Assembly: GCF_900169075.1 (NCBI RefSeq)
Contig: NZ_LT827015.1
Coordinates: 3,178,158 to 3,242,157, forward strand
DNA from: Chryseobacterium phocaeense
GTDB lineage: Bacteria > Bacteroidota > Bacteroidia > Flavobacteriales > Weeksellaceae
DNA length: 64,000 nucleotides
Direction of reading: 5' to 3'
A program made the translations under genes and the position numbers. The stretch's first letter is position 1. Every line of letters starts with the position of its first letter. The notes beneath the pieces are model-generated. The model was not told the origin of the DNA and made no database searches. It saw only the letters and a list, made by a program, of their open reading frames with translations. Of this stretch, positions 1 through 8,638 are shown one piece after another.

Positions 1-602
1 GCGAAAATACCTACATCCTTTACAACGAAAATAAAAACGCCTGGCTGATTGACCCGGGAAATATGAATGAACAGGAAACCAAAGCGATAGAAAGCTTTAT
101 TTCTGAAAACGAATTAAAGATTCAGAAGATTCTTTTGACGCATGCCCATATAGATCATGTTCTTGGGCTTCAGTGGGCTTTTGATACCTTTAAAGTTCCG
201 GTTCATCTTCATCAGGAGGATCAGGAGGTCCTGGATATGCTTCAGGCCAGCGGAATGAGATTCGGATTCTCTATTGATCCTGTGAAAGTAGATATCGTAT
301 ACGTTAACGAGGGTGAAGTTCTGGAATTGGACGGAGAAAAGTTTAATATATACCACGTTCCTGGGCATTCTCCGGGAAGCGTTGTTTACCATAATGAAGA
401 CCAGAAATTTATGATCTCCGGTGATGTTTTGTTTGAAGGAAGTATCGGAAGAACTGATCTTTACAAAGGAAACCACGAACAACTGATCAGCGGCATTACC
501 AACAAATTATTTATCCTGGACGATGAAACCCAGGTTTTCTCCGGTCATGGCAATCCTACGAAGATTGGCTTTGAGAAGCAGTATAATCCGTTTTTTAAAT
601 AG
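1..602 (+). CDS. MBL-fold metallohydrolase (5' end outside window)
   Basis: The reading frame is open from the first full codon (base 3), so the true start lies upstream; the first ATG inside the window is at base 63. Counted from that ATG, the zinc-binding signature THAHIDH lies at residues 26-32 (H27, H29, D31, H32). It is followed by a GHSPGS histidine motif, a GDVLF aspartate and a C-terminal SGHGNPT histidine, the full ligand order of a glyoxalase-II-like metallo-beta-lactamase fold. Such proteins are usually cytoplasmic thioester hydrolases (hydroxyacylglutathione hydrolase-like) or detoxification enzymes. The substrate cannot be read from sequence. The gene stands alone, and its 3' spacer holds tandem ATTAGTT repeats and a longer dispersed repeat. 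Confidence 0.85.
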   Translation, partial: ENTYILYNENKNAWLIDPGNMNEQETKAIESFISENELKIQKILLTHAHIDHVLGLQWAFDTFKVPVHLHQEDQEVLDMLQASGMRFGFSIDPVKVDIVYVNEGEVLELDGEKFNIYHVPGHSPGSVVYHNEDQKFMISGDVLFEGSIGRTDLYKGNHEQLISGITNKLFILDDETQVFSGHGNPTKIGFEKQYNPFFK

Positions 603-620
603 GTTGGAGAGTTGCTGGTT

Positions 621-648
621 ATTAGTTATTAGTTATTAGTTATTAGTT
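621..648. repeat. Tandem heptamer (ATTAGTT)4
   Basis: Four head-to-tail copies of ATTAGTT lie directly after the MBL-fold gene. It is a simple tandem repeat in a spacer that also carries a longer dispersed repeat. Confidence 0.85.
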
Positions 649-673
649 AAAATTAATGTAAATAGTTTAGACA

Positions 674-752
674 ATCATACTCTGGTCTGAAATCTGATGT
701 CTGTTATCTGACATCTAATATCTGGCATCTAAAATTTTGATTCTCCACTCTC
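674..752. repeat. Dispersed intergenic repeat, copy 1
   Basis: This roughly 78-bp block contains GTCTGAAATCTGATGTCTG and a run of related TCTGAYATCT units. A near-identical block occurs at 45963-46040, also just downstream of a plus-strand gene. By eye they differ by a few substitutions and a 3-base gap. No coding potential is seen. Confidence 0.85.
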
Positions 753-770
753 ATTTCCCCAAAAAGCAAA

Positions 771-803
771 AACCGCCGGAAACGTTCCTGACGGTTTTTT
801 TAT
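771..803. terminator. Bidirectional intrinsic terminator
   Basis: An AACCG..CGGTT hairpin has GGAA/TTCC in its inner stem and is flanked by A- and T-tracts. It sits between the MBL-fold gene and the 3' end of the TonB-dependent receptor gene and can serve both. Confidence 0.8.
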
Positions 804-822
804 GAAGAAAATAAATATAAGT

Positions 823-3261
823 TTAGAAATCTAATGTGATAGAAGCTCTTGCAGCCGCACCCATGATTGGTCTTGCCATTCTGATGTTTGTTCCGGCTGT
901 AGTCTGTGATCTTGGGTCTCCTTCGGTAATTCCGATGGTGTTGAAGATATTCGTTCCGTCTACGGCGAAACGTATTTTTCCTAACTGGTAAGACATCCCC
1001 GCTCCCATTTCTGTGAATGAAGGCAGGATATTATCATCCGTATTTCCTTCGTTCTGGAAACGTTTTCCATAATAATTCATGCTTACGTAAGCTCTCCATT
1101 GCTTGGTGATGTTTACGGCAGGAGAAATATTAAAGTAGAATTTAGGCATTCTTCTTACCGTGTTTCCATCATAATCGAAAGTAGTTCCGTCCGCATTCTT
1201 TCCTGTAAAGTCCTTGTATTTCGGGCTCTGGATAGTTCCGTTAAAGGTCACTTCAAGAACATTATTGAACAATCTGGTGTACCCTTCAATCTCTACCCCG
1301 AAATTCGTGGTATTTGCGAATTTATTTTCTGAAGTCCCGTCTGAGAATACATCTGTGAACGAAAGGTTATTAAGTGTAGAATAAAAAGGAATGATTCCGA
1401 TATCAAATGTACGCGAGTAATACTTGTACCCTACTTCCAGCTGATTGGTATCTACCGCTTTAATGGCGCTCAGATCTGACATATTATTGTAATAGGCCTC
1501 TTCATTCGGAGATCTGAAACCATGTGAGAAACGTGCGTACACCGCATTATTTCTGTTGATTTTATAATTGGAAGCCAATGTATAGGATACTTTGTTAATA
1601 TCATAATACCAGTATGTGTATTTATTCCCCAGTACTGCCATATTATCATCTGCCGTAGTGGTATCAAAACCGTGGGTACCGTCAGTAGTCAGTCCTGAAT
1701 TGTTCAGATTGGCAGTGGTGGTGTTAACTCCGTAGCCTTTGTAGAAATCACGGCTGTAGCGCATCCCTCCATTCACACTTAAAGCATCGGTGATATTATA
1801 ATCCACATTTAAATACACATCATTCAGACTTCCCTGGATCTGTGAATCTCTGATCAGGAAAGACATATCTTTAACTCCATTGTAGGTCTGGGAATATCCT
1901 GTAGCTGAAGGCGCCATGGAGGGATTCACCAGATTTAAAAGCTGTGGCCGGTCTGTAGCGGTTGTCAAAATATTACTCCAGTTCCAGTATTGATGGGATT
2001 TCCAGTTGGATTTATAGAAACCTGCCGTTATATTTCCCTGGTCGAATTTATAATTGAACTGCAAATCATTCACGAAATTATTCATCTGCTTGTCAATAGC
2101 CCAGAACCCTAATTTCTGTATATATTGAGGATTCACTACCGCACCATTGCTCACCAATGAATATTGATAATTGCTCATGCCAAGCTCATTTGCATAGTCA
2201 GAAGCCAGTTTAGGAGCACCAGCAGGGAACATCCCTGTATATTCCATATTGATATTCGTATATCTTGTTTTGTTCAGAACGCTGAAATTATTTCCAAGAT
2301 CATATTTAAATTCTGCACCTACCACGTCTACTTTCGGATGGATTCCGTTTTCAAGATCTCTTCTGAAAAAACCGCCGCCTGCCTGCGGAATGCTCAGCTG
2401 GCCAATTGCACGATAGCTGTAGGTTCCGTAATTGGCATCAAAGCCCGGGAATTCTTTCAGATCATTACCATCCTGTAATAAAGGAATCGGAAGGTAGAAT
2501 GTATTCCTGTCATCCAGCTTTTTATAATATACTTTAGCATAGCCTTTATCAAAGACATACTTAAGATTCATTCTGATCTGTCCTCCATTATTTGCTTTAA
2601 ATCCGGTTTTTCTGATTCCGTCATCAGATCTGTAGAAACCACCGACATTGAAGAAAAGCTTATCCTGAATAAGAGCGCCCCCTACATTCACATCGGTGCG
2701 CATCAGGCCATAGGTACTGGTTTCAAGCTTAGCGGTTCCTCTAAAATCATTCCCCCCTTCTTTGGTGATAAAGTTGATCAGACCTCCGGGAGAATTATTG
2801 GCATAAATGGATCCTGAACCCCCTCTCAGGGCTTCCAGACGGCTCACCGAGTTATCTACACGGAAAAAATTATCTGCATTCGCGAACTGAAGTGCTCCGT
2901 CCTCAAAAACAGGAAGACCGTCCTCCTGAACCTGAACAAATTCGTAAGCACCTGCAGAAGGAATTCCTCTTGCAAAAAGGTTGTTCCCAACCTCACCTCC
3001 AGAAGTTTCCACGGCAAAACCAGGAACCCTCTGTAAAAGTGCAGCCGCACTGATCGGGTTCTGTTTCTGAATTTCTTTCGCCGTAAAAGTGGAAATAGCC
3101 GTACTGGATTCTATTTTCTTTTTTGGGCCGGAGTTTCCGGTGATGACGATCTGGTCTATAGAAGATGTTTTGATGGAATCCTGCGGAGTTTCCTGGGCAT
3201 ACGCATTATTAAAATAAAGCGTAGCGGTGGCGGCCATTAAAAATATCGATCTCTTTTTCAT
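823..3261 (-). CDS. TonB-dependent outer-membrane receptor
   Basis: The protein is 812 aa with an N-terminal signal peptide (MKKRSIFLMAATATLYFNNA, cleaved near AYAQ). A plug domain follows at roughly residues 35-170 (start near DQIVITG, then the VPGFAVETSGG and LRGGSGSIYANNSPGGLINF segments typical of plugs). The rest is a long aromatic-rich beta-barrel ending in a terminal Phe. The SusC-type carboxypeptidase-like N-terminal domain is absent and no SusD gene is adjacent. It is the last gene of a minus-strand unit with trehalase (21 nt upstream) and an MFS transporter, so uptake of trehalose or a related glucoside across the outer membrane is the contextual inference. A siderophore role cannot be excluded by sequence alone. 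Confidence 0.9.
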   Translation of the reverse strand: MKKRSIFLMAATATLYFNNAYAQETPQDSIKTSSIDQIVITGNSGPKKKIESSTAISTFTAKEIQKQNPISAAALLQRVPGFAVETSGGEVGNNLFARGIPSAGAYEFVQVQEDGLPVFEDGALQFANADNFFRVDNSVSRLEALRGGSGSIYANNSPGGLINFITKEGGNDFRGTAKLETSTYGLMRTDVNVGGALIQDKLFFNVGGFYRSDDGIRKTGFKANNGGQIRMNLKYVFDKGYAKVYYKKLDDRNTFYLPIPLLQDGNDLKEFPGFDANYGTYSYRAIGQLSIPQAGGGFFRRDLENGIHPKVDVVGAEFKYDLGNNFSVLNKTRYTNINMEYTGMFPAGAPKLASDYANELGMSNYQYSLVSNGAVVNPQYIQKLGFWAIDKQMNNFVNDLQFNYKFDQGNITAGFYKSNWKSHQYWNWSNILTTATDRPQLLNLVNPSMAPSATGYSQTYNGVKDMSFLIRDSQIQGSLNDVYLNVDYNITDALSVNGGMRYSRDFYKGYGVNTTTANLNNSGLTTDGTHGFDTTTADDNMAVLGNKYTYWYYDINKVSYTLASNYKINRNNAVYARFSHGFRSPNEEAYYNNMSDLSAIKAVDTNQLEVGYKYYSRTFDIGIIPFYSTLNNLSFTDVFSDGTSENKFANTTNFGVEIEGYTRLFNNVLEVTFNGTIQSPKYKDFTGKNADGTTFDYDGNTVRRMPKFYFNISPAVNITKQWRAYVSMNYYGKRFQNEGNTDDNILPSFTEMGAGMSYQLGKIRFAVDGTNIFNTIGITEGDPRSQTTAGTNIRMARPIMGAAARASITLDF

Positions 3262-3282
3262 AGCATATGATTTTTTATAGAG

Positions 3283-4761
3283 TTAGTTTTGTTTTAATTT
3301 GAGATAGACCCCGTTTGTCCAGCCGAATCCGTCCTGATTCGGGTACTCTCCGCCTCCTGCAATGGTTTCAGTGTCTAATGCATTATATTTTTCCATTAAT
3401 TTTCCGGTGTTGCTGTATACCCTTTCCACATTTCCGCACCAGTTATTTTTTATTTTTTCGGCAAGCTCATCGTAGCCGTAGTTTTTCATGGCTTTAAAAC
3501 CTAACCACTGATAAGGTGCCCAGGCATTCGGAAGGTCCCATTGCTGGCCGCTGTTTTTGGTGGTGGTTACAAGGCCTCCCTGATACAGAAACTTTTCAGC
3601 TATAATGTTAGCAACAGATTCTGCCTGTTGAGCATCTGCAAGTCCTAAAAATAAAGGGTAAAGAGCAGCAATATGTTCAGACGGTGTGTTTTTGTGTTTT
3701 TTTAAATGATAATCTTTAAAACATTCAGTGTTTTCATCCCAAAAGTAGGTGTTGATCATCTGTCTGCGTCTTGCTGCTCTTTCAGTAAAATATTTTTCTT
3801 TTTCTGTCAGATTCTGAAGCGCTGAAGATTTTGCCAGAGTATGCTCCAAATGCCATAAAAGGCTGTTCAGGTCTACTTCTGCAATATTCAGTGTTTCTAT
3901 CGTCTGTATATGTTCTCCGTCTGCAAACCATCTGCTGGAAAAATCCCAGCCAGACTCGCAGGCGCTTCTGATATTTCTGTAAAATTCCTCTCCAGTGTTT
4001 TCGCTGTCTTCAATATCAATCAGGTAGCTTTCAGGGCGCGGTGCATTTTCTGCATCGTAATAACGGTTCAGAAGATCTCCATTCTTTGTTTTTGCCACTC
4101 TTTTCACGGTGGAATCATTTTCCAGCCATTCTTCACCATTCATCCAGAAAGCATGTTCTTTCTCTAAAGTATCATGGTATTTACTATAAATGCTTTCATC
4201 ACCCGTTGTTTCAAAAAGCAGGTCCAGCATCAGCGAAAAATATGGCGGCTGCGAACGGCTCAGGAAATGGGTTCTGCTTGCATTGGGAACAAAACCTACA
4301 TTCTGAATCAGATAGGAACAGTTCTCAATAATATTTTCCATCATTTCCGTTCTTCCGGAAACCTGCAGCCCCAACATAATAAAATAGCTGTCCCAGTAGA
4401 AAAATTCGTTAAAACGGCCTCCGGGAACAATGTATGGCTTCGGAAGCTTCAGCAATGTTCCTTTTTCCTCATACGCCGTACGGGTCAGTTCATCCCAAAG
4501 TTTTTCAATGTGTTGCTGTATCGGCAGCTGCTCTTCTCTCCGGATTGAAACTCTGGCACCCAGGAAATCAAAATTGGTCATGACAAAATCTTTCAGATCA
4601 AATCCTTCATTTCCCTTCTTCTTTTCATACTTCGCATTGATCTCCGAAACAGGAAACAAAGGAACCGCATCGGTCATCATCTTCTGGTCTTCAAAGATTC
4701 TGGCTCTCTGAACATCATCAAAAAGAACCTGGATTTCGTTAATGTATAGCTGCTTATTCAT
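3283..4761 (-). CDS. Trehalase, GH37 family
   Basis: The protein is 492 aa. Both GH37 signatures are present: PGGRF at 113-117 followed by WDSY at 123-126, and QWDLPNAWAP starting at residue 407. The expected acid/base pair is visible as D273 in ESGWDFSSRW and E472 in GGGEYPNQDGFGWTNGV. The enzyme hydrolyses alpha,alpha-trehalose to two glucose molecules. No signal peptide is seen, so it should be cytoplasmic (TreF-like), which fits co-expression with an inner-membrane MFS importer whose gene ends 2 nt upstream. The length is short for the family (E. coli TreF is about 550 aa) but no core motif is missing. Confidence 0.92.
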   Translation of the reverse strand: MNKQLYINEIQVLFDDVQRARIFEDQKMMTDAVPLFPVSEINAKYEKKKGNEGFDLKDFVMTNFDFLGARVSIRREEQLPIQQHIEKLWDELTRTAYEEKGTLLKLPKPYIVPGGRFNEFFYWDSYFIMLGLQVSGRTEMMENIIENCSYLIQNVGFVPNASRTHFLSRSQPPYFSLMLDLLFETTGDESIYSKYHDTLEKEHAFWMNGEEWLENDSTVKRVAKTKNGDLLNRYYDAENAPRPESYLIDIEDSENTGEEFYRNIRSACESGWDFSSRWFADGEHIQTIETLNIAEVDLNSLLWHLEHTLAKSSALQNLTEKEKYFTERAARRRQMINTYFWDENTECFKDYHLKKHKNTPSEHIAALYPLFLGLADAQQAESVANIIAEKFLYQGGLVTTTKNSGQQWDLPNAWAPYQWLGFKAMKNYGYDELAEKIKNNWCGNVERVYSNTGKLMEKYNALDTETIAGGGEYPNQDGFGWTNGVYLKLKQN

Positions 4762-4763
4762 TA

Positions 4764-5993
4764 TTATTTCTTAGGATTTATTTTTAACTGATTCATGAAA
4801 ATAGCGGAAATGATCAGCAGTGAAAGCGGTATCAATGAAAGATAAAACGCCTGCTGGCCGCTGAATTCCTGGAACACAAAACCTGTAATCATAGACCCGA
4901 TGGTTCCCCCGATGGCAGAGAACACCACGATAAGTCCGGACATGGCGCTGTGTAAATATTTTGGAATGGATGCCAGGATCACAGAATTGATGCTTGGATA
5001 AATCGGTGCCAGCAAACCGCCCATCAATGGGAATAAATAGACTACCAGCGGGGCATTGAACCAGCCCGTTCCTTTATTGATCTGAATATTATGGGTTAAA
5101 GGCAGAACCAGAAGAATGCTTACTGCAAAGCCTATCACACAAAACGAAACCACATAGATCCAGCTGAATTTCTTCGAGAAAAAGCCTGATAAAAATCTTC
5201 CCAGTGCAAAAGCTCCTGCTAAAACCGCTCCTGCCTGGATACTCATTGAGGTAGGAAGTTTCAGAATTTCTTTATAAAAAGTAGGTGTCCAGGTCTGAAA
5301 ACTTTGCTCTACCAGAACAAACAGGAAGGCACACAGCAGAAAAAACAGTACTTTCTTATAGCTGAATAAGCTGATGCTGTTCCTTAAATCTCCTAACAAA
5401 TCCGTTTTTTCACTTTTTGCTTCACTCTCATTTAGTTTTGAAAAGAATAAAAACAGGAATGATAAGGCAGAAAGTGCTCCCAGCACCCAATATACATTCA
5501 TCCAATGGGTAGATTTGGGATTGTGATCATCAATAAATAAGCTGAAAAGGACATTTCCCGCCAAAACCCCGATCATAAAGAAACCTTCCAGGAATCCCAT
5601 AAAGCTTGAATGTTCTTTATCCGTATTGGTTACAAGGCCTATAGAAGTAAAAACCGAGATTTTGATTAAAGCAAAAGAAATTCCTACAATAGCAAACAGT
5701 AATTTGAAAAACCAGAAATCATCGGCAAAAGGCATCACAAAACACATGCAGCTCACCAGAAAAAGGGCAATCAGCATGGAATTTTTGATCCCGATTTTGG
5801 GCAGAAATGATGCAAGGATAAATGAGCAGATGGCAATCGGAAGGTCTTTAAAACCTTCGAGCACACTGGCTGAAGATTTTGAAATGCCGAAGTTCTGCTG
5901 AACCTGTAAAATCACTGTTCCCACGGAATTCAAAAGAATCGCGAAAACAAAATAGTTCAAGAACAAAACAGCCTTAATGTTGAAATTTTTCAT
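4764..5993 (-). CDS. MFS transporter, probable trehalose/sugar importer
   Basis: This hydrophobic protein of about 409 aa has around 12 predicted membrane segments, a central cytoplasmic loop rich in charged residues (SKLNESEAKSEKTDLLGDL region) and a lysine-rich C-terminus, the layout of a major facilitator. The frame opens at 6032, but the stretch before the Met at 5993 (MKNFNIKAVLFLNYF) looks non-coding, so I prefer 5993; 6002 is another option. It is the first gene of the unit with trehalase and the TonB-dependent receptor, and is divergent from an AraC-type regulator. The substrate assignment (trehalose or glucose) is inferred from the neighbouring trehalase only. Confidence 0.8.
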   Translation of the reverse strand: MKNFNIKAVLFLNYFVFAILLNSVGTVILQVQQNFGISKSSASVLEGFKDLPIAICSFILASFLPKIGIKNSMLIALFLVSCMCFVMPFADDFWFFKLLFAIVGISFALIKISVFTSIGLVTNTDKEHSSFMGFLEGFFMIGVLAGNVLFSLFIDDHNPKSTHWMNVYWVLGALSALSFLFLFFSKLNESEAKSEKTDLLGDLRNSISLFSYKKVLFFLLCAFLFVLVEQSFQTWTPTFYKEILKLPTSMSIQAGAVLAGAFALGRFLSGFFSKKFSWIYVVSFCVIGFAVSILLVLPLTHNIQINKGTGWFNAPLVVYLFPLMGGLLAPIYPSINSVILASIPKYLHSAMSGLIVVFSAIGGTIGSMITGFVFQEFSGQQAFYLSLIPLSLLIISAIFMNQLKINPKK

Positions 5994-6116
5994 GGAGATC
6001 ATTTCTTGTCGGCTAAGATAAAAGCATTTCACTTAACATTAATTTAACACAATAAATCAATATTTGAACAATATTAATATATTTAGTATTTTTATTGAAT
6101 AAATACGATTAATGAG

Positions 6117-6980
6117 ATGAAAGTTAGTTTTGAACGAATAATTCCCAGTGAGAAAAGCTCTTTTCGTACGCTTCACAACAATTCCCCGATCTGCGAGTTC
6201 AAATGGGAATATCATTATCATCCGGAGATTGAGCTGGTCTGCGTTATTTCCGGAAACGGAACCCGCCATGTGGGCTACCATAAAAGCAATTATACTAATG
6301 GTGATCTGGTATTAATTGGGTCCAATATTCCGCATTCCGGCTTCGGACTGAACTCTACCGATCCACATGAGGAAATTGTACTTCAGTTCAGGGAAGAGAT
6401 TCTTCAGTTTCCCCAGCAGGAAGTGGAAGCCCGGTCTATAAAAAACCTGTTGGAGCTTTCAAAATATGGGATTCACTTTCATCATAAGATCAAAAAACTG
6501 ATGCTTCCCAAACTGAAACTGATGCTGGAATCCGAAGGCTATAAAAGATATCTGCTCCTCCTCGAAATCCTGTTTGAGCTTTCGAAATGTAAAGATTATG
6601 ATCTTCTTAACAAGGAAATTATGCCGTACACCATTATTTCAAAGAATAAAACAAGGCTGGAAAATATTTTCACGTACGTAGAACATCATTACGATAAAGA
6701 AATCAATATAGAAGATGTGGCAAAGCTTGCCAATCTTACGTTGCCGGCTTTCTGCAATTTTTTCAAAAAAGCCACTCAGATTACTTTTACGGAATTTGTC
6801 AACCGTTACCGAATTAATAAAGCCTGCCTGCTGATGGCACAGGATAAAAGTATTTCGGAATGCAGTTACAGCTGTGGTTTTAATAATGTGACGTATTTTA
6901 ACAGGATGTTTAAAAAATATACGGAGAAAACGCCTTCTGAGTTTATTAAAAATTATTCGCATAATAAGGTGAGTGTGTGA
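6117..6980 (+). CDS. AraC-family transcriptional regulator, cupin sensor
   Basis: The protein is 287 aa. The N-terminal part (about residues 15-90) is a cupin-like ligand domain (EYHYHPEIELVCVISGNG, then GDLVLIGSNIPH). The C-terminal 100 residues hold the double helix-turn-helix of AraC/XylS proteins (INIEDVAKLANLTLPAFCNFFKK and ISECSYSCGFNNVTYFNRMFKK, ending TPSEF). It is transcribed divergently from the MFS-trehalase-receptor unit across a spacer of about 120 bp. The plausible role is sugar-responsive control of that unit and of itself. No clear operator repeat could be assigned in the spacer. Confidence 0.9.
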   Translation: MKVSFERIIPSEKSSFRTLHNNSPICEFKWEYHYHPEIELVCVISGNGTRHVGYHKSNYTNGDLVLIGSNIPHSGFGLNSTDPHEEIVLQFREEILQFPQQEVEARSIKNLLELSKYGIHFHHKIKKLMLPKLKLMLESEGYKRYLLLLEILFELSKCKDYDLLNKEIMPYTIISKNKTRLENIFTYVEHHYDKEINIEDVAKLANLTLPAFCNFFKKATQITFTEFVNRYRINKACLLMAQDKSISECSYSCGFNNVTYFNRMFKKYTEKTPSEFIKNYSHNKVSV

Positions 6981-7002
6981 GTTATGCCACTGATGATTAT
7001 AA

Positions 7003-7211
7003 AATGTCATGCTGAGCACAGATAGAAGATCTGCGAACGGAGGTTCACGTAGCATTTCATATATAGTAAAATCATGGTATTTATTTCCCGCAGATCACGC
7101 GGATGCTTGAGAATAAAAATCTGCATAATCTGCGAAGTCAGCAATTTCACGCAGATTTTGCAGATTAAGCGGATTGCTCTTAAGAATGGTAAATACACTC
7201 AGCATGACATT
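7003..7211. repeat. Nested palindromic intergenic element (GTCATGCTGAG type)
   Basis: This fills most of the 344-base spacer after the AraC gene. Its ends are an exact 14-bp inverted repeat, AATGTCATGCTGAG at 7003-7016 and its complement at 7198-7211. Inside is a second imperfect inverted repeat built from AATCTGC/GCAGATT units (about 7110-7135 against 7150-7168). There is no ORF of note. The appearance is that of a non-coding interspersed palindromic element able to fold into a long hairpin. Confidence 0.75.
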
Positions 7212-7247
7212 GCTAATACTATAAGTACTCCATGATACAAAATAAAA

Positions 7248-7271
7248 AAGCTGCTCCCAAAAGAACAGCTT
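7248..7271 (-). terminator. Intrinsic terminator of the thioredoxin-like gene
   Basis: An AAGCTG..CAGCTT stem is followed on the minus strand by a T-rich tract (A-run at 7244-7249 on plus). It lies about 55 nt past the stop codon of the gene ending at 7325. Short AAACCTTA repeats at 7289-7325 separate the two. Confidence 0.75.
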
Positions 7272-7324
7272 ATATATGTATCGGCCAAAAACTTTAAACT
7301 TTAAACCTTAAACCTTAAACCTTA

Positions 7325-7879
7325 TTATTTCCACTTGATATTGCATCCCATACTCGGTCTCTGGATTTCCTCCTGAGATTCTCCCAGCAAAAGGTTTTCA
7401 AAAGCAATGATCAGGTCTTCTCCGGTGACATCCTTACTGTTTCCGGGTCTTGAATCATCCATTTGTCCTCTGTAGATCAGGTCCAGTTTATCATCAAAGA
7501 AATAGAAATCCGGGGTGCATGCTGCATCATAAGCCTTAGCTACGGCCTGGCTTTCATCATATAAATAGGGGAAATCAAATTTTCTTTCAATCTGGAATTC
7601 GATCATTTTTTCCGGGGCGTCCGCCGGATATTTTTCTACATCATTGGCATTGATGGCAATAAATTCAATTCCTTTATCATTATAATCTTCATACAATTCA
7701 TTGATCTTGTCAATCACATGAAGAACAAACGGACAATGGTTGCACATGAAGATCACCAGGGTTCCTTTTTCTCCTTTCAGCTCGTCCAGAGACTGAATTT
7801 CATTGGTTTTTGATGGATTCGGAAGCTCAAAAAACGGAGCTTTGGTTCCTAGGGCCAGCATATTTGAGGGCGTATTCAT
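7325..7879 (-). CDS. Thioredoxin-like / AhpC-TSA family protein
   Basis: The protein is about 184 aa with a peroxiredoxin-type thioredoxin fold. It starts with LGTKAPFFELPNPS, then has CNHCPFVLHV as the active-site-like CxxC (FMCNHCPF replaces WCxxC), IEFIAINAND, and CTPDFYFFDD supplying the cis-Pro region. The frame runs to 7903, but the Met at 7879 (MNTPSNMLALG) matches the usual start of this family. No signal peptide is present, so it is cytoplasmic. The likely role is thiol redox or peroxide handling; the precise substrate is unknown. It is monocistronic with its own terminator. Confidence 0.82.
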   Translation of the reverse strand: MNTPSNMLALGTKAPFFELPNPSKTNEIQSLDELKGEKGTLVIFMCNHCPFVLHVIDKINELYEDYNDKGIEFIAINANDVEKYPADAPEKMIEFQIERKFDFPYLYDESQAVAKAYDAACTPDFYFFDDKLDLIYRGQMDDSRPGNSKDVTGEDLIIAFENLLLGESQEEIQRPSMGCNIKWK

Positions 7880-7977
7880 ATCCTTTATTTTCTTTATACG
7901 CAAAGATAAAATTTCTTTTAATATAAGCCAATTCAGGAATTTATAAACTTGCGTTAAATGTTAAATATCAAATACCA

Positions 7978-8023
7978 TTTGGAAGATATATTAAAAAGTT
8001 TGTAGTTTTGCTAACACTGTTAG
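7978..8023 (+). promoter_or_regulatory. tetR-type promoter with overlapping operator
   Basis: TTTG at 7978-7981, a 21-bp spacer and TAGTTTTG at 8003-8010 match the Bacteroidetes promoter. CTAACACTGTTAG at 8011-8023 is a perfect 13-bp palindrome directly over the expected transcription start. The same palindrome recurs three times before the efflux genes, so this is read as an autoregulatory operator. Confidence 0.8.
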
Positions 8024-8035
8024 TAAATAAAAATC

Positions 8036-8632
8036 ATGGGCTTACATGAACGCCGTCAACGAGAAAAAGAATCCATCCGTGCAAATATTTTGCAGGCTGC
8101 CTTTGGTTTGGCTAAAACAGAGGGCTGGGCTTCACTTTCGATGCGTAAAATAGCAGATGCTATTGAGTACAGTGCTCCCGTGGTGTATGATTATTTTGAA
8201 AACAAAGAAGCCATTTTGTATGAAATTTCCATTAATGGTTTCCACTGTCTTCATATAGAATTATTAAAAGCACAGAGAAAATTTGATACTCCGGAAGAGC
8301 AGCTTACTGCTATAGTAGATGCCTACTGGAATTTTGCTTTTAAAAATAAAGAATACTATCAGCTGATGTTTGGTTTGGGAATGCAGTGCAGCGGTAAGGG
8401 CCAGATGAAAGAAGAATTTTCTTCATTTCAGGACCTGATTTATGAGTGTACCTACAACATTATCAAGAAGAACGGAAACAATACGGAGAATGCCTGCCAT
8501 ATGTCACATGCTTTATTTTCAGCGGTGCACGGACTGATCTCCATTATGATGATGAGAAATGCAGATATACCTTCTACAATGAATAAAACAACTTTGGACG
8601 AGACAGTTTCTGCTTTCGTTAAGTCTTTGTAA
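8036..8632 (+). CDS. TetR/AcrR-family repressor of the RND pump
   Basis: The protein is 198 aa. The N-terminal HTH spans about residues 10-60 (RANILQAAFGLAKTEGWASLSMRKIADAIEYSAPVVYDYFENKEAIL), a textbook TetR_N domain. The C-terminal part is the helical ligand-binding and dimerisation domain (LTAIVDAYWNFAFKNKEYYQLMFG). It lies immediately upstream of a complete RND efflux operon in the same direction. Its own promoter and the spacer before the pump share a palindromic operator, so it very probably represses both and is released by a pump substrate. Confidence 0.92.
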   Translation: MGLHERRQREKESIRANILQAAFGLAKTEGWASLSMRKIADAIEYSAPVVYDYFENKEAILYEISINGFHCLHIELLKAQRKFDTPEEQLTAIVDAYWNFAFKNKEYYQLMFGLGMQCSGKGQMKEEFSSFQDLIYECTYNIIKKNGNNTENACHMSHALFSAVHGLISIMMMRNADIPSTMNKTTLDETVSAFVKSL

Positions 8633-8638
8633 ATTTTT

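Noticed and set aside
2164..2478. 104-aa plus-strand ORF inside the TonB-dependent receptor gene
   Set aside because: It is fully antisense to a well-supported receptor and has no recognisable domain.
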